Origin: JAWXBG01 sp044375415
Lineage (GTDB): Bacteria; Bacteroidota; Bacteroidia; Flavobacteriales_D; Sanyastnellaceae
DNA: 43,660 nt
Direction of reading: 5' to 3'
Assembly (NCBI GenBank): GCA_044375415.1
Contig: JBILMS010000026.1
Location: 1 to 43,660 of the forward strand
The translations under genes and the position numbers were made by a program. The notes under the pieces were generated by a model, which was not told where the DNA came from, ran no database searches, and saw nothing but the letters and a program-made list of their open reading frames with translations. Numbering within the stretch: the first letter of the stretch is position 1; each line of letters starts with the position of its first letter. Shown here one piece after another: positions 1-9,087 of the stretch.

Positions 1-528
1 GAAGAATTCGTTTTCCTCATCTTCGTCATCGGAGCCTTCATAATCATCATTTTGATCGTCGAATTCTTCGTTATCCACCTCGGTCCCGAATAAATCCATT
101 TCCTTACTGTCTTGCGATGGTGCATCGCCAAAGACTAGGGCAACTCGTGGATAAATTGTACTTGGTTTTTCTTTGGTCACTTCTACCAATTCGACGTAAA
201 AACACCACATGCGCAAGAAGTCATAGACATATAGTAGTTTGTCGGAAGGCTTATCTACAAAATCGGAAAGAACGCTTCCGGTCATGCTCAAGCTGTCGGA
301 ACCCATATCCATAAGGGATATTTCCAGTCCTTTTTCCCAGTTGTCGTCGCTCATGTAAAACGAGGCCATTTCGCCATCTTCGAAATCGAAGGCATCGAGA
401 ATGGCTTTATGCAACGAGAAAAAAAGATCGTCGGTACTGATTTCAATATCGCGGAAGACATCTTCTTCAGCGTCAATAATGACACGGAATTTATAGATGT
501 TGATGTGCTCTGTTTTTTGCTTAGCCAT
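1..528 (-). CDS. pRiA4b ORF-3-like (IS1096 TnpR-like) protein, 3' end cut by window edge
   Basis: I translated this frame myself; it stays open from an ATG at 528-526 to the window edge, giving 176 residues. The start reads MAKQKTEHINIYKFRVIIDA, followed by EEDVFRDIEI, DGEMASFYMSDDNWEKG and KLLYVYDFLRMWCFYVEL. These are hallmarks of the plasmid pRiA4b ORF-3 family (PF07929 type), which is common in Bacteroidota and has no settled biochemical role. The last 35 or so residues are almost entirely Asp and Glu, so the true stop is probably just outside the window. A TAGCTTTG promoter element lies 43 bases upstream on the same strand, over the stop codon of the preceding gene. Family assignment is from recalled motifs; function is unknown. 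Confidence 0.85.
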   Translation of the reverse strand, partial: MAKQKTEHINIYKFRVIIDAEEDVFRDIEISTDDLFFSLHKAILDAFDFEDGEMASFYMSDDNWEKGLEISLMDMGSDSLSMTGSVLSDFVDKPSDKLLYVYDFLRMWCFYVELVEVTKEKPSTIYPRVALVFGDAPSQDSKEMDLFGTEVDNEEFDDQNDDYEGSDDEDEENEFF

Positions 529-570
529 GGTGCGTCTCACTCTCGTGCATTTTTTGGTAAATGCAGGGTG

Positions 571-578
571 CAAAGCTA
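571..578 (-). promoter_or_regulatory. Bacteroidota -7 element TAGCTTTG for the pRiA4b-like gene
   Basis: The minus strand reads TAGCTTTG, a full match to TAnnTTTG. It overlaps the TAG stop of the upstream outer-membrane gene. No convincing -33 TTG is placed 19-21 bases further up. Confidence 0.4.
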
Positions 579-1190
579 CCAAAAGAAATCATCACCGAGC
601 CGCGATTTTCGATTGAAAATACCCGCAATAAATAACTCGACTCTATAATAAGATTCTTGTAAAACAGGGGAATAACCGATACCACCCAAGAACTCGAATT
701 CCATGTTTCGTTTTCCCCTTCCGGTTTTAAAACCTCCTGCCATACTGAAATCACTAATCCAGCGATTGTTGCTTTGCACCTCAGCATTCTCCAAATCGTA
801 ACCCAAAGGACTTATAACGGCTCCGGTTATGCTGGTTTCCCGCACAAATCGAAGGCGATAGTTCGTTTCAATGAAAAAACCATGGGGTGAAGGTCGATTT
901 TTGCGGAAAGGATAATATCGAAAATGCGGAGAAACTCCTGCACCCACAACCGTTCGGCTATCCATTTGCGAGGCACCGATTTCAAATTGACGCGATTCAA
1001 AATTTCCAAATTCTAATCCCAGTCCTACACTGAGAGCACAGCTGTCGGGAGTATATTCGATAGCAAAGCCACCTACTTGACGCAATCCGAGTATAAAACT
1101 GGTATTGAGTTTTAGAGCAGTTGTTTGGGAGCTTGCAGTTTGGCCAAAAAGCACCATAAACAAGGCACACAAATAGATGAGACCCCTCAT
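576..1190 (-). CDS. secreted outer-membrane beta-barrel-like protein
   Basis: This 204-residue protein starts with a signal peptide ending near SSQ (residue 21-22). The rest is made of alternating hydrophobic and polar strands rich in Tyr, Phe, Gly and Arg, such as FRYYPFRKNR and IETNYRLRFVRE. It ends in an aromatic residue (DDFFW), as many outer-membrane barrels do. Length and composition fit the small 8-strand barrels (DUF3575/OmpW-like) seen across Bacteroidota, but I recognise no specific family. It lies upstream of the pRiA4b-like gene on the same strand with a 47-base gap. The role is unknown; membrane location is an inference. Confidence 0.75.
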   Translation of the reverse strand: MRGLIYLCALFMVLFGQTASSQTTALKLNTSFILGLRQVGGFAIEYTPDSCALSVGLGLEFGNFESRQFEIGASQMDSRTVVGAGVSPHFRYYPFRKNRPSPHGFFIETNYRLRFVRETSITGAVISPLGYDLENAEVQSNNRWISDFSMAGGFKTGRGKRNMEFEFLGGIGYSPVLQESYYRVELFIAGIFNRKSRLGDDFFW

Positions 1191-1249
1191 GGAAACGAGT
1201 TGTAGGTAATTAAGTCCTACGAAGATAGGTTTTTTTCCAATACAGGACC

Positions 1250-1257
1250 TAGATTTG
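1250..1257 (+). promoter_or_regulatory. -7 element TAGATTTG before the TPR gene
   Basis: TAGATTTG matches TAnnTTTG and ends 18 bases before the ATG at 1276, the right distance for a short leader. The region upstream is T-rich, with no clear TTG. Confidence 0.45.
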
Positions 1258-1275
1258 CAGCCCTTTTAGAATTGT

Positions 1276-1800
1276 ATGATCAATAAAATAGATACCAGAA
1301 TTGTAAAAATTGCCACTGCTGCAGCTTCCTTGGCTTGGGCCGTTTATCTTTTTGTAACCGGACATTGGATTTCAGGAATATTTGTGGTTTTGCTTACGGC
1401 GCTTCTGACGCTCATTATTTTCAGAAGTATGCGACTCATTTTAGCCTTCTTTCAAATCCGTCAACAAAAGATGGATGGGGCCAAAAAATGGCTTGAGCGA
1501 ACCAATCCGGACTATTTGTGGAAAAGTCAAAAGGGTTACTATTACTTTTTATTGGGCTCGGTTGATATCCAGAAAAACAGCCTTGCACAAAGTGAAAAGT
1601 ACTTTCGAAGAGCCCTCGATTTAGGCTTGAGAATGGATCATGATAAAGCTGCGGTATATCTGAATTTGGCTGTTATCATGGCAAACAAACGTAAAAAAAG
1701 AGAGGCCATGAATTTCCTTAATGAAGCCAAGAAATATGATACTCGCGGCCTTATGAAAAGCGAAATAAAGCAGATCGGAAAAATGCTTGCTTCGATTTAG
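1276..1800 (+). CDS. membrane-anchored TPR protein
   Basis: This is a 174-residue protein with two hydrophobic helices near the N terminus (about residues 10-28 and 33-52) and a cytoplasmic tail. The tail carries tetratricopeptide-like helices: GYYYFLLGSVDIQKNSLAQS, then EKYFRRALDLGL and AAVYLNLAVIMANKRKKREA. TPR helices usually mediate protein binding, so a membrane scaffold role is likely. It is monocistronic, between a divergent outer-membrane gene and a convergent small gene. The start is supported by the TAGATTTG element upstream. No enzyme motif is visible and the partner is unknown. Confidence 0.8.
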   Translation: MINKIDTRIVKIATAAASLAWAVYLFVTGHWISGIFVVLLTALLTLIIFRSMRLILAFFQIRQQKMDGAKKWLERTNPDYLWKSQKGYYYFLLGSVDIQKNSLAQSEKYFRRALDLGLRMDHDKAAVYLNLAVIMANKRKKREAMNFLNEAKKYDTRGLMKSEIKQIGKMLASI

Positions 1801-1830
1801 AGATCCCTTACTAATGTAGAGGCGGAGGAA

Positions 1831-2139
1831 TTATTCTCTATTGGAGGGCATTTTAGGCTGCTTTAACCTTTGGATACGGGATAGAAGTTCAAGACTTTTT
1901 CGTTGGGTGTTCTTAGAAATAGCCAAAAAGTGATTATGCAACTCAGGACTGCCTGTCCGGTGGTTATGTGCATCAATCTGCATAATCTGGAAATTTAATT
2001 CTTCTGTAGCCTCATGAATAACTCGGTTCAGCTCGTCACTTTCTTGTTGATGGGTTACAAGATGATGAAACCCTTGTTCAACTACATCATTCAATATAGA
2101 ATGCACAGCCCTGCGGAGTTCTTCCCTGGAAGTGGTCAT
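1831..2139 (-). CDS. small helical protein of unknown function
   Basis: This 102-residue ORF has no signal peptide and no membrane segment. It is predicted to be mostly helical, with many Glu, Gln, His and Leu, for example EELNFQIMQIDAHNHRTGSP. The central HNHRTGSPELHNHF stretch is His-rich and could bind metal, but this is only a guess from composition. I do not recognise the family. It converges with the TPR gene and is divergent from the CotH operon. Its coding nature is supported by amino-acid composition and by the lack of a better ORF here. Confidence 0.6.
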   Translation of the reverse strand: MTTSREELRRAVHSILNDVVEQGFHHLVTHQQESDELNRVIHEATEELNFQIMQIDAHNHRTGSPELHNHFLAISKNTQRKSLELLSRIQRLKQPKMPSNRE

Positions 2140-2281
2140 AGTACAAGGTTTAGTGGGTGAAAGACGAATGTAGTCATAAAGTCGTTCGCAAAAACGGATG
2201 GTTCAAAAAAAAGTATATGAATGGCGATAAATTGTTCTTGAATTTCGAACTTTAAGAATCGAGTGCTATTCTTGTCCCTTC

Positions 2282-5077
2282 ATGCGAAAACAGGTCTTTT
2301 ATTACCCTTTGCTGCTTTTGGTAGCTATAATGTTCGGACTGAGCTCCTGCAAAGAGGATAGGGAAGTGCCTATTGAGGAGTACCGGTTGGTTTGCAATCC
2401 CGACAGTCTAGCCTACATCATGGAAAACCCAAAAACAGACCATTTTATTCCGGTTGAAGTCACATTCAAAGGAAAAACGCATAAAGGTCGTTTGAGATTG
2501 AGGGGTGATACTTCGCGCGAATTTCCAAAAAAATCGTTGAAAATTCAATTGCTTGATGACAATGGACAAAAGACATCAACGATCAATCTAAATGCTGAAT
2601 ATTTAGATAAAAGTTACATCCATCAGCATCTCTCTTCACTCATAATACAAGAGAATGGACTGCCCTGTTTTTCAACTTCATTTTCTCCCGTTTATATGAA
2701 CGATGAATATTATGGACTTTTCCTGCAGGTAGAAAACATGGATGAAGATTTTCTATCCAAGTACGGAATGAATCCGAAGGGTAATTTCTACAAGTCGGCA
2801 CATGACGGGGCAAGCCTCACGAAATACGACAACTTACAAGAACATTGGGAGAAAAAGACCAATGAATCCGACAGCTGGTATGACTTGCAGGATTTGATCG
2901 ATGAAGTTGATACGGTTAGTATTGCAGGTATTCAAGCGTTTGTTCGAAAGCATTTTCATTATGATCAATTGGTGAAACACATGGCTCTGAACGCCTACCT
3001 TTCAAATGGGAGTACGTATTACCATAACTATTATCTCTATCGAGATCAATTGGTAGATAGGCGCTGGACTATGATTCATTGGGATCTTGACAAGACACTT
3101 TCTAAATACGATTGGAGAAATTTGTTTGAGATGGGGAATGGGTGGCAGGCCGACAATGAACTTATTATGAAATTGTTTTCCGATAGCACCTTAAAGTCTG
3201 ACCTATCAGAGGAGTTAACCCGAATTGATAAGGTGGTGAAAGGCATGAATCTGGAAGAGTACATTCAGCATATTGAAGAGAAGATGGCCACTTGGGTTGA
3301 TATGGATTCTAGAGATGATGTCAAAGATTTGAATGAATGGAAGGAAAAACTAAAACGCGAAAAACAATATTTGAGTGAAACTCTTTCAAGACGACAATCC
3401 ACACTGATCGGACCGATGCAGCCTTTTTGGGTATCGGAAGGGCCAAAAAACAGGGTCTTGGACCCGGTGTTTTGTTGGACACCTATTGCTCAAGCTAAAG
3501 AAAATGGAATTACCTATGAAGTGAGGTATTCCTATGACCATGAAATGCCCGATAAATCAACTACGATAATAAAGGATATCTCTGATACATTTTTTATACC
3601 GCAAGGGCCTTTTACTGAGGGTGAATTATTTTATAAAGTTATCGCACGCCGCGGAGATGATTACTTGACAGGTTACTCGCGTTTCAATGTAATAAATGTA
3701 TGTGGAAAAGCGAATGAAATCAATAGTTTGCAGGGAAAGGTTTTTTTGAAGAAATCCAATGGACCTTATGTAATTCGAAAGGATTTGGAACTCTCGGAAT
3801 CTTCTGAATTACGCATAGAAGCAGGCACTGAGGTGTTTTTGGATAATGATGTTTCTATTCATGTTAAAGGAAATGTAGTGGTTGAACACGACTCGATTTC
3901 TCCGGTAATTTTTTCTTGTGCGTCTAACGTAGGCGGTTGGAAAATTATAGAATTCGATCACTGTGCCAAACCGATAGTCCTGAATAATTGCAGCTTTTAC
4001 GATGGCAGAATTGTAATACGAAATTCAGACCTAACCTTAGAAAATTGTAAACTGCAACTACAAGCATTGGACCTTGATAAGATAGCCGGACGACCGTCTA
4101 TGATTTGGGGATCCGAGAGCAGATTTCGTATGAATAACTGCCAAGTTTTTGGAAACGGTACAGGAGAGGGAATGAATTTACACGGCGGTTATCCGGTTGT
4201 TTCCAATTCTACTTTTGAACATGTTCCCGATGCTATAGAATACATCTCGGCGGATAGTGGCTTGATCTCTATGAATGTGGTTCGTTTTTCTAAAGATGAT
4301 GCCATTGATTTAAACGATTGCAAAAATGTAGTTATTGAGAAAAATGTACTTTGTCAAAATAGAGATAAGGCTATATCAGTGGGAGTTGATCACTCCGGAA
4401 AGTCGGAGAATATTCTGATATATGCCAATTACATCTGTCAGAATAAAACAGGAGCTGAGATCAAGGACTCCTCGGATGCACGGATTTTGGACAATGTGTT
4501 TATGCATAATATGTTTAATATACAAGTAAAACGAAAAGAGCCCGGTTATTTTCAAGCTGGCAAAGTATATCTCGACCACAACATTTTATTGTCTCCGAAT
4601 GAAACCAATAATATAGTTATCAGCGATGATGGCGTCGTTGATTTTGGTAGCAATTACTGCAATGTTCCACTTCCGAATGTGATGGCGATTGACAGCACTC
4701 TTTTTTACGATTTCAAAGGTTCTCCATTCTTTGCGGGGAAGGAATTGGGTAATATAGCCACTTATACAGCGTCCGATATTCTGTTCTTTTCTGAGAACGA
4801 TGGAATCTTTTCTATTACGAATAAGTTTTATGCACCCTTGGATTTAGGAGGATGTAAACTCATGAATAGGGATCGTATATGTGCAGAAGTTCCTCTTCAT
4901 TGTATGCTTCAACCGGGAGAAAGTCTTCATTTGGTTCCCGGAAAAAAAACAGGAACGAAAAGGTTTACTCCGGATGTAAAATACTTCTACTACAAAAAAG
5001 TAGAGCAGGGTATGGACTATCAATTTTTGGACAGTAAAGGCAAATGGATTTTTTCTATATCTAATCATGTCCATTAA
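2282..5077 (+). CDS. CotH kinase-like lipoprotein fused to beta-helix and lamin-tail-like domains
   Basis: This 931-residue protein begins with a lipoprotein signal (LSSC, Cys23). The CotH domain follows: GRLRLRGDTSREFPKKSLK at about 69-88 matches the R-G-R-G-N/D...FPKK signature, and MIHWDLDKTLSKYD at about 263-276 supplies the W-D motif. CotH proteins are Fam20C-like secreted protein kinases, best known from spore coats. Residues about 378-473 look like an FN3-type sandwich, about 490-800 form a right-handed parallel beta-helix (repeated N-N-x-F/V turns), and about 830-925 resemble a lamin-tail domain (APLDLGGCKL ... LQPGESLHLV). A weak -7 element (TATTCTTG) sits just before the ATG. The gene overlaps the next CotH gene by 11 bases. 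The substrate is unknown. Confidence 0.85.
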   Translation: MRKQVFYYPLLLLVAIMFGLSSCKEDREVPIEEYRLVCNPDSLAYIMENPKTDHFIPVEVTFKGKTHKGRLRLRGDTSREFPKKSLKIQLLDDNGQKTSTINLNAEYLDKSYIHQHLSSLIIQENGLPCFSTSFSPVYMNDEYYGLFLQVENMDEDFLSKYGMNPKGNFYKSAHDGASLTKYDNLQEHWEKKTNESDSWYDLQDLIDEVDTVSIAGIQAFVRKHFHYDQLVKHMALNAYLSNGSTYYHNYYLYRDQLVDRRWTMIHWDLDKTLSKYDWRNLFEMGNGWQADNELIMKLFSDSTLKSDLSEELTRIDKVVKGMNLEEYIQHIEEKMATWVDMDSRDDVKDLNEWKEKLKREKQYLSETLSRRQSTLIGPMQPFWVSEGPKNRVLDPVFCWTPIAQAKENGITYEVRYSYDHEMPDKSTTIIKDISDTFFIPQGPFTEGELFYKVIARRGDDYLTGYSRFNVINVCGKANEINSLQGKVFLKKSNGPYVIRKDLELSESSELRIEAGTEVFLDNDVSIHVKGNVVVEHDSISPVIFSCASNVGGWKIIEFDHCAKPIVLNNCSFYDGRIVIRNSDLTLENCKLQLQALDLDKIAGRPSMIWGSESRFRMNNCQVFGNGTGEGMNLHGGYPVVSNSTFEHVPDAIEYISADSGLISMNVVRFSKDDAIDLNDCKNVVIEKNVLCQNRDKAISVGVDHSGKSENILIYANYICQNKTGAEIKDSSDARILDNVFMHNMFNIQVKRKEPGYFQAGKVYLDHNILLSPNETNNIVISDDGVVDFGSNYCNVPLPNVMAIDSTLFYDFKGSPFFAGKELGNIATYTASDILFFSENDGIFSITNKFYAPLDLGGCKLMNRDRICAEVPLHCMLQPGESLHLVPGKKTGTKRFTPDVKYFYYKKVEQGMDYQFLDSKGKWIFSISNHVH

Positions 5078-6779
5078 ACCAAAGACCAAATACCTGCTAT
5101 CGGCTTTGTTAGTCTTATTATTTATTGCTGCCTTTGTTTTTGGGTGGCGCAGCTACGGGCCCGGTTGGAAAAGCCTTGCCGGTAAAGGGGTAGAGTGGGA
5201 AATGAAAGAACTCGAAGATGGTCGAACTATAGAATTCAGTACAACATTTTTTGTTGGCGATACGGCAGATTTGAGAGATTACTATTTTGTAGCCGGTGGA
5301 ACACAAGTTCTTCAAGTGCTCATTAACCATAAAATGGTAATGGATAAAAATCCATTTTCCTATTATCCTCAACACACTGATTCAACTCAAATTGGAATAT
5401 CTAAACATTACGATCCTCAAGAGCATTTTTTTGGAGATGATATAATTCGTTCCGCCATCAAACCCGGTTACAATAGTTTGCGGGTTTGGACAACGAAGGA
5501 TGGCTTGCGAAATATGGGACCCAACGATTGGAAATTCGTGGCATATAACGATGCTTTTTCGACCCGATACAAAAATGAAAAATGCGCAAAAGGTATTGCT
5601 TGGCAAGCGAATCCGGATATAGCTGTGATGTACTTGGAGGTGCCTGATCATCTAATTCCCGACGACCCAAAAGTAAGGGGCGCAACGCGATTAGAACTTG
5701 CGGGAGAGGTTCTTCTATCGAGCGAAATTTTGTTGGAGACTAGAGGTCGATCTTCTCAAGCTTTTGATAAAAAGCAGTTCAACATGCGTTTTGTCGAAGA
5801 TGGCTCCAAAGAGAGAAAACTCCTTTCTATTTCCAACATGGCTCCTGCATCCGATTGGGTCTTGTATGGTCCATTTATCGATTTGTCTCTGATTAGAAAT
5901 AATCTTGCTTATTCGCTTTCTGAGGCCCTGGGACATTATGCTCCTAAGTCTATTCCAATTGAATTATTCATAAATAATAATTATAGAGGGCTTTATTTTT
6001 TAATGGAGAAGGTACAAAGTATGCGCGGTAGAGTAGACCTTCGTTTTGATCCTTTAGATAGTTTGAATACGGACAACAATGCATTTCTGGTGCTTGTGAA
6101 TCCGGTTTCAGAGAATGATTTAGTGCTTTATCCGTCTGATTTAGCATTTATTTTAGAAGATCCAATCCCCGGAATTGACCCCGAGCAATGGTATATAAAA
6201 CGCACGACTGATCAGTTGGGTATTATTACCAGAGCTATTATGGATGAAATTCCTAACCTTGATGATGCTGTTGATTTTACTTCTTTCGCCGACTATATTT
6301 TGATAAACGAATTGGCTAAAAATATTGATGCGTATAGGTTGAGTACATTTTTTCATAAAATGCATGAAAAGGACAATCCACGTTTGATGGCCGGTCCTGT
6401 ATGGGACTTTAATTTGGCCTTTGGGAATTCTGTTGACGGAAAAGGCACTGAATTGGAAAATTGGGTTTTTGATCAACCTGAAATTGTAGACTCGATGTGG
6501 TTGAAACTTTTTAACCACCCGACGTTCCATTCTTATTTAGTAAATCGATATACAAATCTGCGGTCCGGATTGCTTTCAGAGAATTCTATAAATAATAGAA
6601 TCGATTCTATTGTAAATAAAATCAGTGCGGTTTTACCCAATAATCTCTCACGTTTTGGTTGGCCGGAAGATGTCTTTTGGCCTTATGGTTCTGTACCGAA
6701 AGATCACGATACTGAAATTCAAAATATCAAGTCCTTTATTGCAGCGCGTTTGAATTGGATGGATCGTGAATTGAAGTAG
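5067..6779 (+). CDS. second CotH kinase-like protein, membrane anchored
   Basis: This 570-residue protein has an N-terminal membrane helix (about residues 9-26) with no lipobox, so it is probably anchored in the inner membrane or secreted. Residues about 40-200 form a beta-rich domain resembling the sandwich domains of glycosidases. The CotH part starts near ETRGRSSQAFDKKQFNMRF (about 226-244), continues with YRGLYFLMEKV, and carries GPVWDFNLAFGN at about 442-453, the usual W-D-x-x-x-x-F-G motif. The ATG lies inside the end of the preceding CotH gene in another frame (11-base overlap), which indicates translational coupling. The two CotH domains are clearly divergent, so they may act on different substrates or as a pair. 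Confidence 0.85.
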   Translation: MSIKPKTKYLLSALLVLLFIAAFVFGWRSYGPGWKSLAGKGVEWEMKELEDGRTIEFSTTFFVGDTADLRDYYFVAGGTQVLQVLINHKMVMDKNPFSYYPQHTDSTQIGISKHYDPQEHFFGDDIIRSAIKPGYNSLRVWTTKDGLRNMGPNDWKFVAYNDAFSTRYKNEKCAKGIAWQANPDIAVMYLEVPDHLIPDDPKVRGATRLELAGEVLLSSEILLETRGRSSQAFDKKQFNMRFVEDGSKERKLLSISNMAPASDWVLYGPFIDLSLIRNNLAYSLSEALGHYAPKSIPIELFINNNYRGLYFLMEKVQSMRGRVDLRFDPLDSLNTDNNAFLVLVNPVSENDLVLYPSDLAFILEDPIPGIDPEQWYIKRTTDQLGIITRAIMDEIPNLDDAVDFTSFADYILINELAKNIDAYRLSTFFHKMHEKDNPRLMAGPVWDFNLAFGNSVDGKGTELENWVFDQPEIVDSMWLKLFNHPTFHSYLVNRYTNLRSGLLSENSINNRIDSIVNKISAVLPNNLSRFGWPEDVFWPYGSVPKDHDTEIQNIKSFIAARLNWMDRELK

Positions 6780-6784
6780 TGCTT

Positions 6785-6832
6785 GCACGGAAAAAGATCA
6801 CTTCTTTCTCCACTTATTTAATGCTTCCGTGC
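6785..6832. repeat. inverted repeat at the end of the response regulator gene
   Basis: GCACGGAA (6785-6792) and TTCCGTGC (6825-6832) are perfect complements separated by 32 bases. The structure spans the convergent junction of the CotH operon and the regulator gene. It may help transcription stop from either side, but no U-tract is visible. Confidence 0.3.
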
Positions 6833-7424
6833 GATTTTTCACATGTAGCTTTTCGTATATATTGTAGATGTGCGAACGCACAGTAGCTATAGAAATAAAA
6901 AGTTTATCCGCAATATCTTGGTAACGAAATCCCTGAGATAACAAATCGAGTACTTCTTCTTCGCGAGTGGAAAGGAAATAATCAGCCACCGGCACAGAAG
7001 CTAGTTTTTTATTGAAGGAAGAAACCACTTTACGAGCAATTTGAGCCGACATCGGAGCACCTCCTTTGTACAAGTCCATAATACTGCTAACTATAAAAGA
7101 GGGGCTTGAATGTTTTAACACATAACCACTTGCCCCGGCTTCTAATGCTTGAAATACGGATTCATTGTTTTCGTATACCGTAAACATCATGACTTGCGTA
7201 TTCGGAGCCATTTGTTTAATAATTCGAGTACATTCAATACCGGACATTCCGGGTAAATTAACATCCATCAAAACAACATCTAAGTTGGCGTGTTCTATCT
7301 CGGCAATGAGTGTTTCGGCATCCGAAAAGGGGTGACAGCGAAGATCTCCGGCTTGTTCAATCAAGAAAGAATATCCTTGTCTTACTTCGTGGTCGTCTTC
7401 TACAAGTCCTACATTTATCATCAA
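6798..7424 (-). CDS. NarL/FixJ-family response regulator
   Basis: The 208-residue protein has a receiver domain with the acidic pocket EDD (9-11), the phospho-acceptor Asp54 in LMDVNLPG, and a conserved Lys in GYVLKHS. A linker leads to a LuxR-type helix-turn-helix: LSTREEEVLDLLSQGFRYQD then IADKLFISIATVRSHI and KLHVKNRTEAL. It lies 48 bases downstream of the histidine kinase gene on the same strand, so the two form a two-component pair. All key residues are present, so the regulator itself looks intact although its kinase is damaged. The targets are not visible; the convergent CotH operon is a neighbour, not necessarily a target. Confidence 0.93.
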   Translation of the reverse strand: MMINVGLVEDDHEVRQGYSFLIEQAGDLRCHPFSDAETLIAEIEHANLDVVLMDVNLPGMSGIECTRIIKQMAPNTQVMMFTVYENNESVFQALEAGASGYVLKHSSPSFIVSSIMDLYKGGAPMSAQIARKVVSSFNKKLASVPVADYFLSTREEEVLDLLSQGFRYQDIADKLFISIATVRSHIYNIYEKLHVKNRTEALNKWRKK

Positions 7425-7472
7425 GGTCTAATTTAATAAAGCATTTGTGTAATTCTTACTCCTACCAATTAT

Positions 7473-8630
7473 TTATTTATCAGTTTTGACATAAATACAA
7501 ACGGTTGTACCACCTCCATCGGTTTTGCTCCATTCTATACTACCTTTAATTTCATGCGTTCGTCTTCTTAAAGTAAGTCCACCATTATTCCATTTAATAG
7601 AGTCGGGATGAGGCATTCCTTTGCCATTGTCGGAGATGCAAATTTTCAGAAGACCACCCTGACTAGATATATGTGTATTTAATGTTTTAGCACCTGAGTG
7701 TTTAAGTACATTATTAAATACTTCCTTGATCACTAAAAATAAATTTCTTCGTTCCAAAGTGGTCAAACGCTCGTCCAAACCACTATCATCGTGGGTTAGG
7801 TTGAATTGCACGGCCGTATCGCTGAAGAACTCCATACCCTGCTGACGGATATAACTCACGAAGTTTTTCATAGAATCGTACGATGGATTTAATGCCCATA
7901 TTATATTATCCACTTTGGATCGAAGATTGTGAGCTCCATCTATGATTTTATTTACAGCCGGCAAATCGCGGTCTTCGGTATGATTGAACTTGATCAATTC
8001 ACTAGCCACTACAATACGCGACAAATCCGCTCCGATGTCGTCGTGCAGGTCGGCTGAAATGCGGTTCCGCTCTTCATTAATCATTGCAGTCTTTTGCAGT
8101 ATCTGAACTTTTTTCTGGTATCTCTGATAGATGATAAGCGAAATAAGGGAGCCGATCAGAAATATGGCAATGATGTAGAACAAGGTTGTTTTCAAAAAAG
8201 GAGGTATCACCGAGAAGAACAATAAATCCGAGTATACCCAATTGCTGTTTTTATTTCGCGCACGAATCTGCAATTGGTTTTCACCATAAGGCAATTGACT
8301 TAAAGCGATAAAATTGCCGGGACAAAGAAGCCAATTCCCCTTATTGTTTAGGTTGTATTCGTATTCAACAGATTCGGGTTGTGTAAATGTAATAGCTCCA
8401 AAAGTAACCGACAGATTGTTGTTGGTATAGTCCATTTCGATGAGCGAGTTATCGGTCCACTTTCCCCAAGTGCCGCTTACTTCTCGGATGTATAAGTTTG
8501 GAGTGTAGATGGTTTGAACGTTTGCATCAAGAGGTATAATGCTCAATCCACGATCTGTTCCGGCATAAATTTTATCACCATCGATGGCAATTGATTTTAC
8601 GTTCTCGGAAATAAGTCCGTTCGAAACCAA
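7473..8630 (-). CDS. histidine kinase, C-terminal part (Y_Y_Y, membrane helix, HisKA_3, HATPase)
   Basis: This frame holds one last propeller blade (GLISENVKSIAIDGDKIYAG then TDRGLSIIPL), a Y_Y_Y domain (about 45-140), a membrane helix (about 147-168), a HisKA_3 box with the phospho-acceptor His in ADLHDDIGADLSR, and an HATPase_c end with N-box IKEVFNNVLKHS and G-box DNGKGM. It has no ATG; a TTG at 8630 would be the first possible start. The signal peptide and first blades are in a different frame (8597-8944). Family members are usually near 1000 residues with 10 or more blades; the two pieces here total about 500. The sensor has therefore lost most of its propeller. It may be a pseudogene or an assembly collapse. 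Confidence 0.85.
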   Translation of the reverse strand: MVSNGLISENVKSIAIDGDKIYAGTDRGLSIIPLDANVQTIYTPNLYIREVSGTWGKWTDNSLIEMDYTNNNLSVTFGAITFTQPESVEYEYNLNNKGNWLLCPGNFIALSQLPYGENQLQIRARNKNSNWVYSDLLFFSVIPPFLKTTLFYIIAIFLIGSLISLIIYQRYQKKVQILQKTAMINEERNRISADLHDDIGADLSRIVVASELIKFNHTEDRDLPAVNKIIDGAHNLRSKVDNIIWALNPSYDSMKNFVSYIRQQGMEFFSDTAVQFNLTHDDSGLDERLTTLERRNLFLVIKEVFNNVLKHSGAKTLNTHISSQGGLLKICISDNGKGMPHPDSIKWNNGGLTLRRRTHEIKGSIEWSKTDGGGTTVCIYVKTDK

Positions 8631-8944
8631 ATATTGCCTTCTTTATCCTCATGTATGCCGAAGATTTCGTTGTCCGATAATCCGTCGTCCATGGTGAAAA
8701 GATCGAAACGTGTACCATCGAAGCGAGCAACACCGGCATCACTGCCAAACCAAATAAATCCATGGCTATCTTGAAAAGACCGGTAGAGTAATGATCCCGG
8801 CAAACCATCTGCCACGGTGTATTTCCGGAAATTATGGGTTTGAGCAGATACCGAATGGAGGCCACAAAGAAATGAGCATAGAATTACGATAATACGAAAT
8901 ATCGAATATAGAGGAGTTAACACCTTCTTTTTCATGCTATTCAA
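8597..8944 (-). pseudogene. N-terminal fragment of the same propeller histidine kinase (signal peptide and two blades)
   Basis: The 115-residue frame begins with a signal peptide ending in VSAQ, followed by two Reg_prop blades: KYTVADGLPGSLLYRSFQDS then HGFIWFGSDAGVARFDG, and FTMDDGLSDNEIFGIHEDKE then GNIWF. After this it runs into 8 unrelated residues and a stop. The next blade resumes in another frame from about base 8630. Frame 1 reads TGG at 8629-8627 and frame 2 reads TTG at 8630-8628, so joining them needs a net -1 shift. A beta-propeller cannot close with three blades. A possible promoter, TTG-N21-TAGCCTTG, lies at 8989-9020. Confidence 0.75.
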
Positions 8945-9087
8945 ATTCCATTCTTCAATTCGATTCCGATTTGGGCGATCGAATTTAACAAGGCTAAATT
9001 GTTCTACAATTTTAGAACAAGGAATAGAGAAAGTTAGGATGTTTTAGAATTCGGTCGGTCTGATTGAGAGACCGGCTTGGAATAGCT

